This document shows, one piece after another, positions 25,026 through 36,832 of a stretch of DNA of 64,000 bases. The translations under genes and the position numbers were made by a program. The stretch comes from Atrichornis clamosus (Eukaryota; Chordata; Aves; Passeriformes; Menuridae), in contig WBMZ01010317.1 of the NCBI GenBank assembly GCA_013400975.1, positions 124,001-188,000 on the forward strand. Direction: 5' to 3'. Numbering within the stretch: position 1 is the stretch's first letter; the number at the start of each line of letters is the position of its first letter. The notes beneath the pieces were generated by a model. The model did not search any database, was not told the DNA's origin, and was given only the letters and a program-made list of their open reading frames with translations.

Positions 25026-28000
25026 CTAAATTGGCACATACACTTGACAGCAAGCGCTATCAGTCTGTCTGCAAGCAGAGATGAGTAATCAGTATTGCAG
25101 ATATGATTGTAAGGGTAGCACACAGCACTCATGAACACAATATTATGTTAACCTAGTTAATAGTTAGTCAAAACTTGTTTATGCCTTATCATATCCCTCC
25201 TGAACAGGCTCACTGAATTATCCTACATTATAAATATTGACCTATTATTTCTCTAATATAATCCCTTGAAATAACAATAACTAAGTTCCAGTCTTGTGAT
25301 GAATGTTAATTTGCAATTGATGTTGTTGAAGAACCAGTTCACGGTCCGAAACATCTTCTTTTTCAATAGTTGACTCTATTCCTTTTGCTGTACTGAAACT
25401 CCTACCGGTTGATATTTGGACATAGTCAAATAAGATTATAAGTAGCAGTTCAACCAGAACAATGTAGTTTTGACATTCTTCTGGAAAAATTAGGTATTTT
25501 TATTTGGAGATAATGCAAATTGAACTTTGATACCCAATATGTAAGAATTTCAGCAGGAAAGTTGGATCAGCTCTGAAAATGACAAAGTTATTGTCTTTAA
25601 CCTCCTCTTCTAGTGAGGAATGGGCATCAGGGAGTGTTTATTTCCCTCCAGTGATACACATAATTATGACAGTAATGGAAAGGAGGCACTATCATAGTGA
25701 TAGGAGTGTTTTTGTGAAAAGATGGTTTTGCAATGACCTTGCTGTGAACTGCACTCAAAAACTATTCTCACTTCAGCTGGCAATTACATGCAGCCTTCAT
25801 CCTCCTCCTGTTAAAATTTTTGTCATGATTTTGACTCTATGAATATTATTTTCACTCTAACAGTGAAACAAGGATGTCTCGAGATGTTCTGATCTCAGGA
25901 AGAAAGGGTCTGCCTCAGACTGCGCTAACAACATTCATTCAGCTTTTAATTTTAGATAGTTTCTGAGTTCAGTTGTGAAGTAGTGCAGACGTTATCAGAC
26001 TGGTTCTAGGTGACCTGAGATACAGCAGGATAGGCCATGAGATGGGCTTAGAGCATTACAGGAGTTTTAAGTAATTTGACATGTTCATTACAGATCAGCT
26101 TTAGTACTGGGATTTGAGAAGTTTATTAATGCATTGAAAAGATTTTCTCTTTGTGCTCACTTCTAGTATTTCCCTTCTTAAAATTCATAATGAAAACATG
26201 CTAGAATGTAGATAATATCTGCAGAGGAATGAATCTCCTTGATTAAATGTTTGAATATCCACTACCCAGAAGTCAGCTGGCCAAAGAATGATAAAATAAT
26301 TAGATCCTACAAATTTAGAAATTGTTTAAAGATTTCCTTCTAAGAGGGTGCTTTTTGGTTTGGGTTGGGTTTTTTTTTCACATTTATGCAGGGTGGTTTC
26401 ACTGGTGTCCAGTGCTATTTTTTTCTGCTGCTTTTGGGTTTCCAGCAAAATGACAAAGTCATAGAGTGACATGGGCAGAGAAGGAAAACAAGAGGGAGAA
26501 GAGATGCTGACGAAGAGAAATGAAAAATTTCAAAGGAACCTGACTTACCTTCCTTTCCTTGCCTACTCCAGGGCTGTACCAGAGATCTGGTGTGTAAACA
26601 TGACCCGAGACGGATGTGTAGGCTGTTTTCCAGAACCATTCCCACCTGCCATCCCTGTGTTTCCCAGGGGTTAAGGGTCTCTTTCTTTGATCATCCCTGT
26701 TCCAGCCCTGGGTGGAGAGATGTGGGAGAGCATGTTGCTTTCTGTTGGTAACTAGGGAGTAACCTTCACCACCTGCCTCCAGCTCTGAGATATTTAACCA
26801 GCAGAAATGTGTAGTGGGTTCACAGGGTTCAAATAAACAAGTTTCAGCTCATGCACTTCATGTTAGTCAGCTATCTTGAGGGAAGTTATTTACAGCTAGT
26901 TCTGCCTACCTTTTGACCTCACTAGCTTTCTGCCCCCCTTCCCCAAATTCTTGATTGATTTCCAAGGTATGACTAATGTATTTCTATAAATGCTTTGGGC
27001 TTCACACCCCAGCTCTTTTACTTCGAAGATTTGTTTTGTCATAATCCTGTTTACTTATGTTTCAGTCAACAAGAGTTATTTACTCTCTGAGGGGAACACA
27101 GTGGTAACAATGCCTAAAATTATTCCTAATCAAGTTCCAACTACTGCATGCTGAGAAAGATGAGAGATTTATTATTGTTAATATAATCTTTGTGGGATAT
27201 CAGATGGTTTGGTAATGGGCATTAAGATAAGAGCTCAGGTACTTAGCCGAGAAGAAGATTAAGGAATGGTGGTATTAAGGTTCAAAATGGAAGACCGTAC
27301 TCTTCTGCCAGTGAATGTAAATCAGTTGTGAGAATAGTCACAAACATTTTCTGTTGTTTCATTTAGACTTGTATAGGCTAGCATTTATCCAGAGATTTAC
27401 CACTGTTACAGCTTCATTAAAGTGAAACTCAAGTTTTATAGTGTAGAAAAAATAAAATTAATCAGTCCTAGCCCAGGTTTAAATATTGATTTTGGTCTGG
27501 TAAACTGGTGTCAGGCAGTGCAGGAAAGCTATGCCAAGGAGACACAGGAGAAGCTGCAAACACTGGAAAATGGCCATTTGTGTGTCTCTCATCCACGTCC
27601 AACAGAAAGGGGATTTTGGGATCTGATAGGGATTAGTAGCTGGTAGGAGGTCTTTGGGGAAGTGCAGAGGAGCCCTGGAACCCCCTTTAATCCTTGGAGA
27701 GGTTCCTGTGGATATGGGGTGATGGGTATGGCTATGAGTGTGATCTAAGATGGAATTCAGAATCAAGGACTAGAGAGATCACTGGGACTTTATGTTCTTC
27801 TTCCTCTACCCTCTTGTACTTGGCTAAACGAGAATCTTTCTCCATCCAGCATGTGCATTAATATTTTTGTTCTTTCTGCCCTCTGTCACCCCAAAAGACA
27901 CTGAGATCAAGTTGAGTTGTTCACAGAGACATGATCATTAGCAGGATTGCTGGGGGGTCCACAGTGTTATGATCAAGATATTGTGCTCACAATATGTGAA

Positions 28001-29154
28001 AAAATTAAGTCATTTCAACACAAAAGGATAATGTGTGGAAGATCACCTATTCATCTGAAAAAGCAAGTGGGCATAATTAACTAAGAGGACTTTTGTGTTG
28101 TTTCTCTTTAATATCACAATACAGGGAGATGTTATATTCCAAGGAGGATCCCATGGACATGGGGCAGAAAGTGACTTAGTCTGGAACCTCAGCAGCACGA
28201 TTGAATAAGACTCACACAGTCTAGTGCACCCAGGCTTCTGATAACAATATGAGCAGTTTTCTGGAGAGGTCCTAACACTTTGCTGGAATTCCAGGCACAT
28301 AAGTTGGTTTTGTGTAAGAACTGTTCTCACACAGTTTTCTAAATTCTAACCTGTTTTAAAGACTATGGTAATCCATATAATAAAAAAATGTGCACTTTTC
28401 CCTTGCTGAGATCCAAAAATCAAAAAGCAATTACACTGAGAGCACTTACCATTCCACTTCCTTTATTGCAGCTGCTACTTTAACATTTCTCATTCCAAAA
28501 TATGAGCAGATAAATTCCTTTCAATTTTTACATTGCAATTGACAAGAACTAGTCAGTTAAACTTATGCAGTTTTTGCTTTGCAGATATCGTAGATAAGTA
28601 TTTGCAGATATCATTGCTGATAAGTAAACACTGATAAAATCAAGTGAAGCCTCAGCTGCTTTTTCCAAAACACACATTGGAAGCTAGTGTTCACAAAAAA
28701 GGAACTATAATGAAGTTTCAGTCACATCTTACCTGGTTTGAATGTTAGAAGCTGATAGCAGTTCTATGTCACTTTTTGAAAAAAGGATATCTTGCTTGAT
28801 ATTAATTAGGTGACATTCTATATTTGAAAGTCATGCCCCAGATATTTTAAAGCCTGTCTGATACTTTTGATATTCTTCTGATTTAGATTGATTTGAATGT
28901 GGTTGTTTCTGCAGAATTTTCCTTGTCAGGGGAAAGAATTTTTCTGCTTATTTGTGTGTTTCAATTGGCATTTAAAATATAATCTCTTTTTATTAATTAT
29001 TTCATTAAATTGCATGTGTTTAACAGCAAAGGGAGTACATATTCTGCCATGTAATGTGCTAAAATAACACTAGTACATGCTACTTCAGGCCAGTATGGTA
29101 CTTGATAAAGAAGAAATTCTTTTCCTTCTATTCCCAAGCATTTATTTAAATAAA
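25026..29154. other. unique DNA, no gene seen
   Basis: No exon chain or repeat family is recognised. A 35-bp stretch at 25924-25958 resembles one at 56540-56574 (see findings). A T run occurs near 26369-26378. Confidence 0.55.
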
Positions 29155-29275
29155 AATGTCAACCAACCAAAAGAACGCCACAAAACCAAGCCCAAAATAG
29201 AACAAAAAAACACCAAACTCAAAAAAAAGCCCCAACAAACCTCCCTCTCCCAACCCAAAACCTGAAAAAAAGAGA
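29155..29275 (+). repeat. A/C-rich low-complexity tract
   Basis: About 120 bp are almost devoid of T and built from AACCAAAA-, CCCAAAA- and AAAAAAC-type words. The minus-strand frame across it reads as Phe/Gly/Leu repeats and is an artefact of composition. It may be the decayed tail of a retroposon. Confidence 0.75.
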
Positions 29276-29875
29276 AATACTTTATTTGTTACAGTGGCAA
29301 GGATAAGGTATACCCAAGCTGTACCCCATATTCTCATCAGTTAGAGTCCTTATCCAGCACATTCTCCAATTACCACACATTTGTGCATGGAAAGATGAAG
29401 TTTGCCTCTGGCAAACAGTTCCCAAATTTCATCAAATATGAGTGTGGACAAGTTGGAGTCATCTGTGAGTAACCTTTACTGAACACTTGAGACAATATTC
29501 ATCTGTACGTGTGTGAGAAGTGGGTGAACCCAGGTAGTCAGGGACTGCCCTGTTGGACTTCCAGTCTATTCCATCAATATTTTCCAACTGCAGTTAAACT
29601 GTGTGAATAAATGACATGATAGGAGGCACCGAGGGAGCACTGTAGTCTGCTCCAGAGCTGCTGGCTTCTAGAAGTCTGGCTTGACCTGCTGAGCGTGTGG
29701 GGCCATTTCAGTCCTGTGGGCAGCAGCCAGCGAACTGGCAGGAGCAGGGGGCACAGGCAGTAAAAGGGCTCATGCTCTTGTTAGGAGAAGATTTCTAGGA
29801 AATTGCTCAGCTGGTGAGAAACGCTTGCTGGATTTCTTAAGAAGACTGACAAGGTTTTAGTGTGGTGGTGGGGTG

Positions 29876-30205
29876 TTCTAGTAGCTAAAGGGGGCCTGCT
29901 GGGAGAAAGCTGGAGAGGGACTTTTTGCAAGGGCGTGTAGAGATAGGATGAGGGTAACGGTTTTAAACAGAAAGAGGTTTAGGCTAGATATTAGGAAGAA
30001 ATTCTTTGCTGCGAGGGCGGTGAGGCACTGGCACAGGTTGCCTAGAGAAGATGTAGAGGTCCCATCCCTGGTAGTGTTCAAGGCTAGGCTGGATGAGACT
30101 TTGAGAAACCTAGACTATTAGAAGGTGTCCCTGCCCATGGCAGGAGAGTTGGAATTAGATGATCTTTAATGTCTCTTCCAAATAAAGCCATTCTATGATT
30201 CTATC
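29876..30205 (+). mobile_element. CR1 LINE, 5'-truncated 3' end
   Basis: A plus-strand CR1 tail of about 330 bp. Recognisable CR1 3' UTR words occur in order: GGGCCTGCTGGGAGAAAGC, GAGGTTTAGGCTAGATATT, AGGAAGAAATTCTTTGCTG, GGCACAGGTTGCC, CAAGGCTAGGCTGGATGAG, GGTGTCCCTGCCCATGGCAG, then TTCTATGATTCTAT. It is better preserved than the copy at 24.8 kb. Confidence 0.93.
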
Positions 30206-31938
30206 GACTCTTATTTACACAGTCACATGAAAAGATTGACAGAGCAAGTTGCTCTTCAGTGAATTTCTTTTGAAGAGAATTCCTGTGGGAGAATAACACC
30301 AAGTGAGGGAAGGAGGATTTGAGATGTTACTGACTGTTATTAGGCTGGGCTGTTCATAGCAAGGATGATCCAAGTCGTTCAACACAGCAAAGCTTTTTTT
30401 GTCCCAAATAAACTTGAGAACTCACAACATCCTCCCAACCCAAAGCCAAAATTCTTCAGTTAAGTTACCACTGACATGCATCTACACTGTTTCAACTAAA
30501 GCAGTACAGTTACTGGCTGTTTCTTGAACCTTATTGGTAGAAAAATCTGTATAAAATTAAAAAGGAAATATTAGGGCATGTCCTATAGAACTATTGATGT
30601 TTCTTAGAAACCTTTATATTTGGATACTCTACACTTAAAAGTGAAGTGTTGAATGTTAGAGTCTTGATACCAAGTGCAGATGGTTATGATACCAAGATAT
30701 TTATTTAAAGGACTGAACTTACTTCAAATGCAATTTTTCCTTTAGGTGTTACCCCCGAAATTCTTTAGTGGGTTGACTGGTAAGACTCAGGTGTACAAAT
30801 TTCAGAAAATAACATGTCATGATATTTCCTAAGCAATAAATTAAGAAGATAGTTTTTCTTACAGCAGTGACAATAGCATGTGTGACAATGGCATGCTAGG
30901 TACTTTCCAAACACACAGAAGAGTCTGTAGTGCCATGGATTAACATCGAAGAGGAAGACGAAGTGAAAGAACAGCAAAAACTAATTGCTATTGAAACAAA
31001 AAAAGATTCTCCACAAGAAAAAAATAATGTTAACAAAAATCTCTATAGACTTCTCTAAAGACTAGTGTGCTTGGTATTGGGGAATAAAAACAGAGTTAAA
31101 AGTGGAAATAATAATGTCCTGTAGAGAAATTCATGCATGGTCTGGGGGAGGGCTATCAGCAAAGATGTATAAATGACTTTGTGAGAAACTGGCAGTTACA
31201 GATAAATGGATGACTGTTTAGCAAAGTGTCATTAGAGACAATGAATGTTCACATTTACAAAACTGTGAAAATGGGAAAAAAATGCAAACCCAAATAATCC
31301 TGTAATTTCAAGGAGAAACTGGGCAGAGAACAGCAAGACACGTTGCAAAGGTAAATAACAAATAAAATGTAGCATGTAGAGCACATGTTTTCATTTCTTT
31401 TGTGCCATGACACATTTTCAATTTGCAGTTCTGTCCCACTAGTACAGTATTAATGAGAACACTAGTGCAAATAATGCACCACTAAAATGGCCCCCAAATT
31501 CTACCCTGTTCTGCAAGGCAAATCACCTTCAGATAAGGTACACAGACACGAGAAGAGGTGGATGATATCTTGGGAGGACCTGGAGAGGCTTTGCAATTAA
31601 AAAAGAGCAGGAAGTTGTAAAGCCAAATAAGCAACTCTGACCACATCATCATTTTTATTCCAGATGAATCATCTTTATCTTTCTCACCTTTACAGGTGCA
31701 ATCTGTGCAGACCTTGTCCATAGAGGAAAGATGCTTACATCAAACAACCAGCAACAAGGATTTTAATTTGTTCCAAAAGCCTGTTAAAAGTACTCGTTGG
31801 ATGTCTCCAGCCTACTTTTTCCTCCTTTAATTTTTAATCCTTTCTTACTGCTCTTTGAAATAAGTCTTAGTTTTTTAGAGTGAGGTGGAGTCGGGATGGA
31901 GTATGAACCACTTCAGTGTTCAGTTGCTTTGATTCTAG

Positions 31939-32016
31939 TCGTTGTGGCCTACACAGCTGCAGGACCAGAGTTTATTTCTGTGCTGTTAGTCCTGGCGTTT
32001 TACCATGACTTCCATG
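31939..32016 (+). other. exon-like segment, very tentative
   Basis: A 78-nt stretch lies between TTGATTCTAG and ATG|GTAAGTG. It is a multiple of three and open in the frame that starts with its second codon base. The translation is hydrophobic (GPEFISVLLVLAFYHDFH within it). No family is recognised. Chance pairs of splice motifs are expected at this frequency, so this is only a candidate. Confidence 0.15.
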
Positions 32017-35000
32017 GTAAGTGGGTACTCTTCAGTGTATGCAGCAGCAGCATTAGCAGCAACAACAAGCAGCACCATTTGGTGCAGTCTAATCTATGTG
32101 AGCAAGTCTTTTGTGCAGCCTGAAGGGGCTATCACAGCAGAGCTATCAGAGTTGTAATCCCTTTCTACATGAAAGGAGATGAAAAGAGGCACAAAAGCAA
32201 ATAGAATGGAGAACAGAAGGTGAGGGTTGCACATGCTTGAGCATCACACAGCAAAACTCAATGTTTCAAACAAATATAACACCAAGGTTACATTTGTAAC
32301 CAAGGAAACAATTTTCAATGATGAAGAGCATTGTGGGTGTAGGAGACGCTTTTGTTGTTCAGACATAACCAGAATAAAGGCAACAGTATAGCAGCCTGCC
32401 TTCCTCCTGTAGCTCAAGAGAGTAGCTCAAGATACAGAAAAGGATTTCTGAGTGGGACTAACCACCACGGGAGACCAGCAGAGATACAGAGGTGGAGATC
32501 ATGTCAGTGGGTGAGAAGCACTGACTGAAAAAACCCATGGAAACCCTTTGGTTCCTCAGGGAGAGTGGGAGAGGAAGGGCGAGTAGGACCCACTGCAGAA
32601 TCATTGCAGTGACTTCACTGCATCTTCCGTGGTGGGCTTCCTTCTGCTTATTTCAGAAGTGCTGCAGAAAGGGATTCCTGGACTAACTGACTACATCTAT
32701 GACTAGCCTCATGTTTGTTTGGGTTTTTTTTAAATCATAGATTCTGCTAAAGGTATTAAGGTACTACAAATATCTACTGAAAGATTTTTTTTTTTTAAAT
32801 AATAGAGTTGGCAGGAGGAAGAAAGAGAGAATGAGGTAAGAGAAAAAAAGGCTGGTTCCAACTAATTGAATGTTATTAAGATTCTTAAACTCAAGTGAAA
32901 ATATTTAGTGGCCTTTTTGTACACCCCATTATATTTCTAAACTATATATCCCAATTGCCAACTCTGTTGCTTTCTGGACAAGCAAGAATTTCTGATTCAG
33001 TTATATTTTTACTATGGTTATTAGGATACATATTTTTAAGCTGTGTAAAAAACCAATAGTGTTTAAAATGTGTGAAAAACCAATCATAATTACAGTGTAC
33101 ATGAACGTTGACTGCAGTCTCCTCAAGGCAGGAATTTTATGGCCTGTGTGCATTTCTCGCCCAAAGAAGACTCTGTAGAGTAACACTTACTTGTAATGCT
33201 GCTGAAATGCTTATAATAAGCATCATCTCTTTTTAGCTTAGTGAATCTTTCTTCTTCAAAGAATTCTTGAAAACTATGAAGTGTCCAAGGTATCTTAAAA
33301 ATATACCCTACTCTGGGAAGGACTTTTTTTTCTGTCATGAATTTGGTGTTCAGGATTCACAGCTTTGAGGACAGTAACTATTTTAACTCCCACGAAATAA
33401 TGAAAAGATAACATTTTCTAGATAACGAAAACCAATAACTGCTAACCCTACCTCCTTGTATTTTTATATTATTTTATTCTATGGTAATGCTCTGACCAAC
33501 TTAACTTGACAGTGAGTGACACTCTGGAGGTGCCTGCTATATAATGTCCTCTTAATTTCAAGATGCTTGTCTAAGGACTAGCTTAGTCTATTAATATCTG
33601 TAAGAAGTGGGATATATCACTTTCTACCAGTGCTTTGTCTTGACATTTATGGTATGTAGTGTACTTCGGCTAGCACCTGCTAGGTTCCACCATCCCCAAA
33701 AGCTCTGGATCATCTAAAACAGGATCTGCCCACTTTTGAACATTTCTCTCTTAGATGAAGAGCTTTTGCTGCCACCAGCAAAGCAAAGTTTACATCCCAA
33801 AGGCTTGTTCTGGTTGAAGAAAAATCAGGTAGATCAACTCAAATTATTTGACTGAATAAACCAATTTTGAAATGGACAAGGGAGTGCTCCTGCAATCCCA
33901 TTTCCAATGTTGATTATAGCTGGCAGAGGATGGTAACAACCAACCACCAACCAGAATGACCATTTGCCAGTGAAGCATCTGTCTAGTTCTCTGAATATAT
34001 AGTTTAGGTTTTGAGTTTTTCCTGAGTAATCTATGGGTCAGGAAAACCAAACAAAAGTCTTCTGTATATGAACTATCCCCATACGATGTGAGTTTTCTGC
34101 ATTCTTCCTAACAGTTTATTCGTATTTAATTGCCTTTGCCATATTCAGCCAAGATGAGAATAAAACCTGAGTTAAAATACTCAAGTAGGTCACAACGGAT
34201 TTGGTTGCCAAAACAATGATTAGATAAATTAAATACAGGCTAATAATCTGTTTCCTTGAAATCGAAGAAGAATGATGGAAAAAGAACTGAAAGAGCTAAA
34301 TTCTACATGGAATCACACATATTTTTATCAAGCAACCACTTACTGAAAGATTGAAAGACCATCATACTCTAGTCTGGCTTTTCTGAATGTCTGTGCAGGT
34401 TCAAAAACAGTAGAAGAAACAGGTTCTGTTTGCATCCAAGGAGGCCCTTTATATTACCATTGCTTTTCTTGTCAGCGTTAATAAGCAGATGCATTACCCA
34501 ATAGTCCTGATAATTAGTCTATCATCAGGAGGAGCTGGTGTTGCAAGTATGAGTAAAGATGAGGAAGATAAAGATAACTCATCTAGAACAGCAAGGGCAA
34601 TGTGACTGGTGACTGTCATCACTGCACTTCCACTGTACAGGGAGAAAAAGAGGTATAAAGCACAAGGACATTTTTAAATGCTGCATAAGATTATACTGGA
34701 CGCCAAGCAGTAGAAAAAACCAATTCATTTACATTGTTACATTTTCTAGTTACCAGCTATAAGAAACACCAATTTTCTCTGGAGTTTCACCTGTGGTGTT
34801 ATGTTCAGTTTCTGATCAGTAGGGAGAGACAGTAATTGAGGTCAAACCCTCAAATTGTAGTGCCAGTTTGTGTAGCTCTTTTCCTCTTTAAGATACCACT
34901 CACTGATTTATTGCTTTCCTACTGTGATCCTCACCCTTTCTTTCTTTAGTTCTCTTTCTTGCAGAGTAAATAAATAATTGACCACCTGGAATTTATTTTC

Positions 35001-35804
35001 CCCTCCTTGTCTTATGTGTAACGTTTAGAAAAAGCTTAAACATCTCAACAATTTTATACTGTTTTTTTTCAACTTAAAAACCCATCTTGTTGAATTTTTT
35101 TGTTATTATTTTCAGAGAGTCATATTCTTGAAATCCCTGAGGCTATTCAGTTTTGCCACTCGAGGAAACATTTGCACATTTGCAGAATATATGCAGAACA
35201 TTTTTCAGGTTGTTGATTGGAACTGGTTATAACTGCTGTGGTTTTTTTGGTAGTATGTAAGCAGATTACATTCTAAGTTTTGTACTACTTTTATTTTATA
35301 CCACTAGTTACAGACTCCCAGTAAACAATACAAATATGTAATGTAGTTCTTTAGCCAGTTGATCATGACTACATTTGCACAGTACCAACTTTTAATAACT
35401 AGTCTTTGGACATGTAAGAGAAATGCATTTAATGAAGGCATTTAATGAAAGGTACTTTTCATAAAGAAGCTGTGACTTAACAAGCATCTTTTAGTAGTGG
35501 TGCTGTTGTTAAATGCTGTTACCTCTTGCATTTACTGTCATCCTGGTATACTTGAATAACCTTAACCTTACCCTTGATTGTCACAGGTGAAGTGAGTTGC
35601 CAAACCAAATTTGCCTTTATGAACGGGGTTAGCTCAACTTAGTCACAAACACTCCCAGTTGTAAGGATACAAGCTTGTTTTGAGATCATAGGGTGGGTTA
35701 GATTAGAGAGCTCATCTATGACAAAAACTGGAAAAAAGACAGAAAAAAACATTTCACAAGCAAATAATCTTCATGAACTGTAACAACTGAAGAGCTGAAA
35801 TAAG

Positions 35805-35809
35805 GATGA
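35805..35809 (+). repeat. target-site duplication, left copy
   Basis: GATGA directly precedes the TG terminus of the solo LTR; GATGC follows the other end (36833-36837). The 4-of-5 match and 5-bp length fit an old ERVL-type insertion. Confidence 0.6.
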
Positions 35810-36832
35810 TGTGGTAGTTGGGCCCTGGCTGGATGTCAGGTGCCCACTAAAGGTGTTCTGTCACTCCCCTCCTCAGCTGGCTAGGGGAGAGGCGTATATT
35901 TATGGGATGAGACAAGGGCAGGGAGAGATCACTCAGCAGTTGCCATCCTGGGCAAAACAGAGTCAGCTTGGGGCAAGTAATTGAATTTATTAACACTCAA
36001 ATCATAGCAGGATAATGAGAAGTAAAGCCAAATCTTAAAAACACTTTCCCCCCAACTTCCCTGCTTTCTGGGATTAACTTTATTCCCACTTCTCTACCTC
36101 CTACTCCCTGAGGCACAGGGGGATGGAGAATGGGGGTTGTGGTTAGTTCATAACATATTGTCTCTGCCACTGCTTCCTGCTTAGAGGGAAAACTCCTCCC
36201 CCTGCTCCACTGTGGGGTCACTCCCATGGGAGACAGTCCTTAATAAACTTCTCCAAAGCAAACCCCAGAATGGGCTACAGTTCTTCTGAACTGCTCCAGT
36301 GTGAGCTTCCCATGTTGTGCAGTCCTTCAGGAACAGATTGATCCAGTATGGGTCACAAGCCCTGCCAGCAAACCTGCTCCAGCCTGGGCTTCCCTTGGGG
36401 TCACAGTTCCAGAGTGGGCTGCAGGTGGATCTCTACTTCACCATGGACCTCCTTGTGCTGCAGGGGCACAGCTGCCTCACCACTGTCTTCACCATGGGCT
36501 GCAGGGGAATATCTGCTCCAGCACTTGGACACCTCCTGTCCCTTGTCCTGCACTGGCCTTGGTGTTTATAGGGCTGTTTCTCTCACATGTTCTCACTCTT
36601 CTCTGGCTGCAATACTTTCTCTGCAATAACATCTCTTCCCATCTTTATTAAGTTATCCCATAGGTGCTAACACTACTTTGGGGCTTGCACTTGGCCAGTA
36701 TTGCGTTTGTCTTGGAGCCAACTTGCATTGGCTCTTCCAGACACAGGGGAAATTTCCGGCATCTCCTCACAGAACCTGCCCCTGCAGGCTTTTCCCCCTC
36801 TCTAAATAACCTTGCCACACACACCCAGTATA
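35810..36832 (-). mobile_element. solo LTR of an avian ERV (copy 2)
   Basis: About 1,023 bp, starting TGTGGTAGTTGGGCCC and ending CACCCAGTATA on the plus strand (terminal CA decayed to TA). Block order is as in copy 1 at 16741-17632, but uninterrupted, and several GCTCCAG- and GGGCTGCAG-type subrepeats can be seen between about 36290 and 36520. Sense is the minus strand: AATAAA is the complement of 35986-35991. The low-stop plus-strand frames at 36301-36651 are by-products of the GC-rich subrepeats. No internal retroviral sequence remains, so LTR-LTR recombination has removed the provirus body. Confidence 0.92.

Larger units (their letters stand above)
30206..35809. other. unique DNA; one weak exon-like segment
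   Basis: No repeat family is recognised. The only segment worth marking is 31939-32016, bounded by a CTAG acceptor and a GTAAGT donor and open in one frame (see that entry). T runs occur at 32785-32797 and 35064-35071. Confidence 0.5.

Noticed and set aside
29146..29337. Phe/Gly-rich minus-strand frame resembling a membrane protein
   Set aside because: It is the complement of an A/C-rich low-complexity tract.
36301..36651. Three overlapping plus frames of 84-116 codons
   Set aside because: All lie within the solo LTR's subrepeat region; simultaneous openness in several frames reflects composition.
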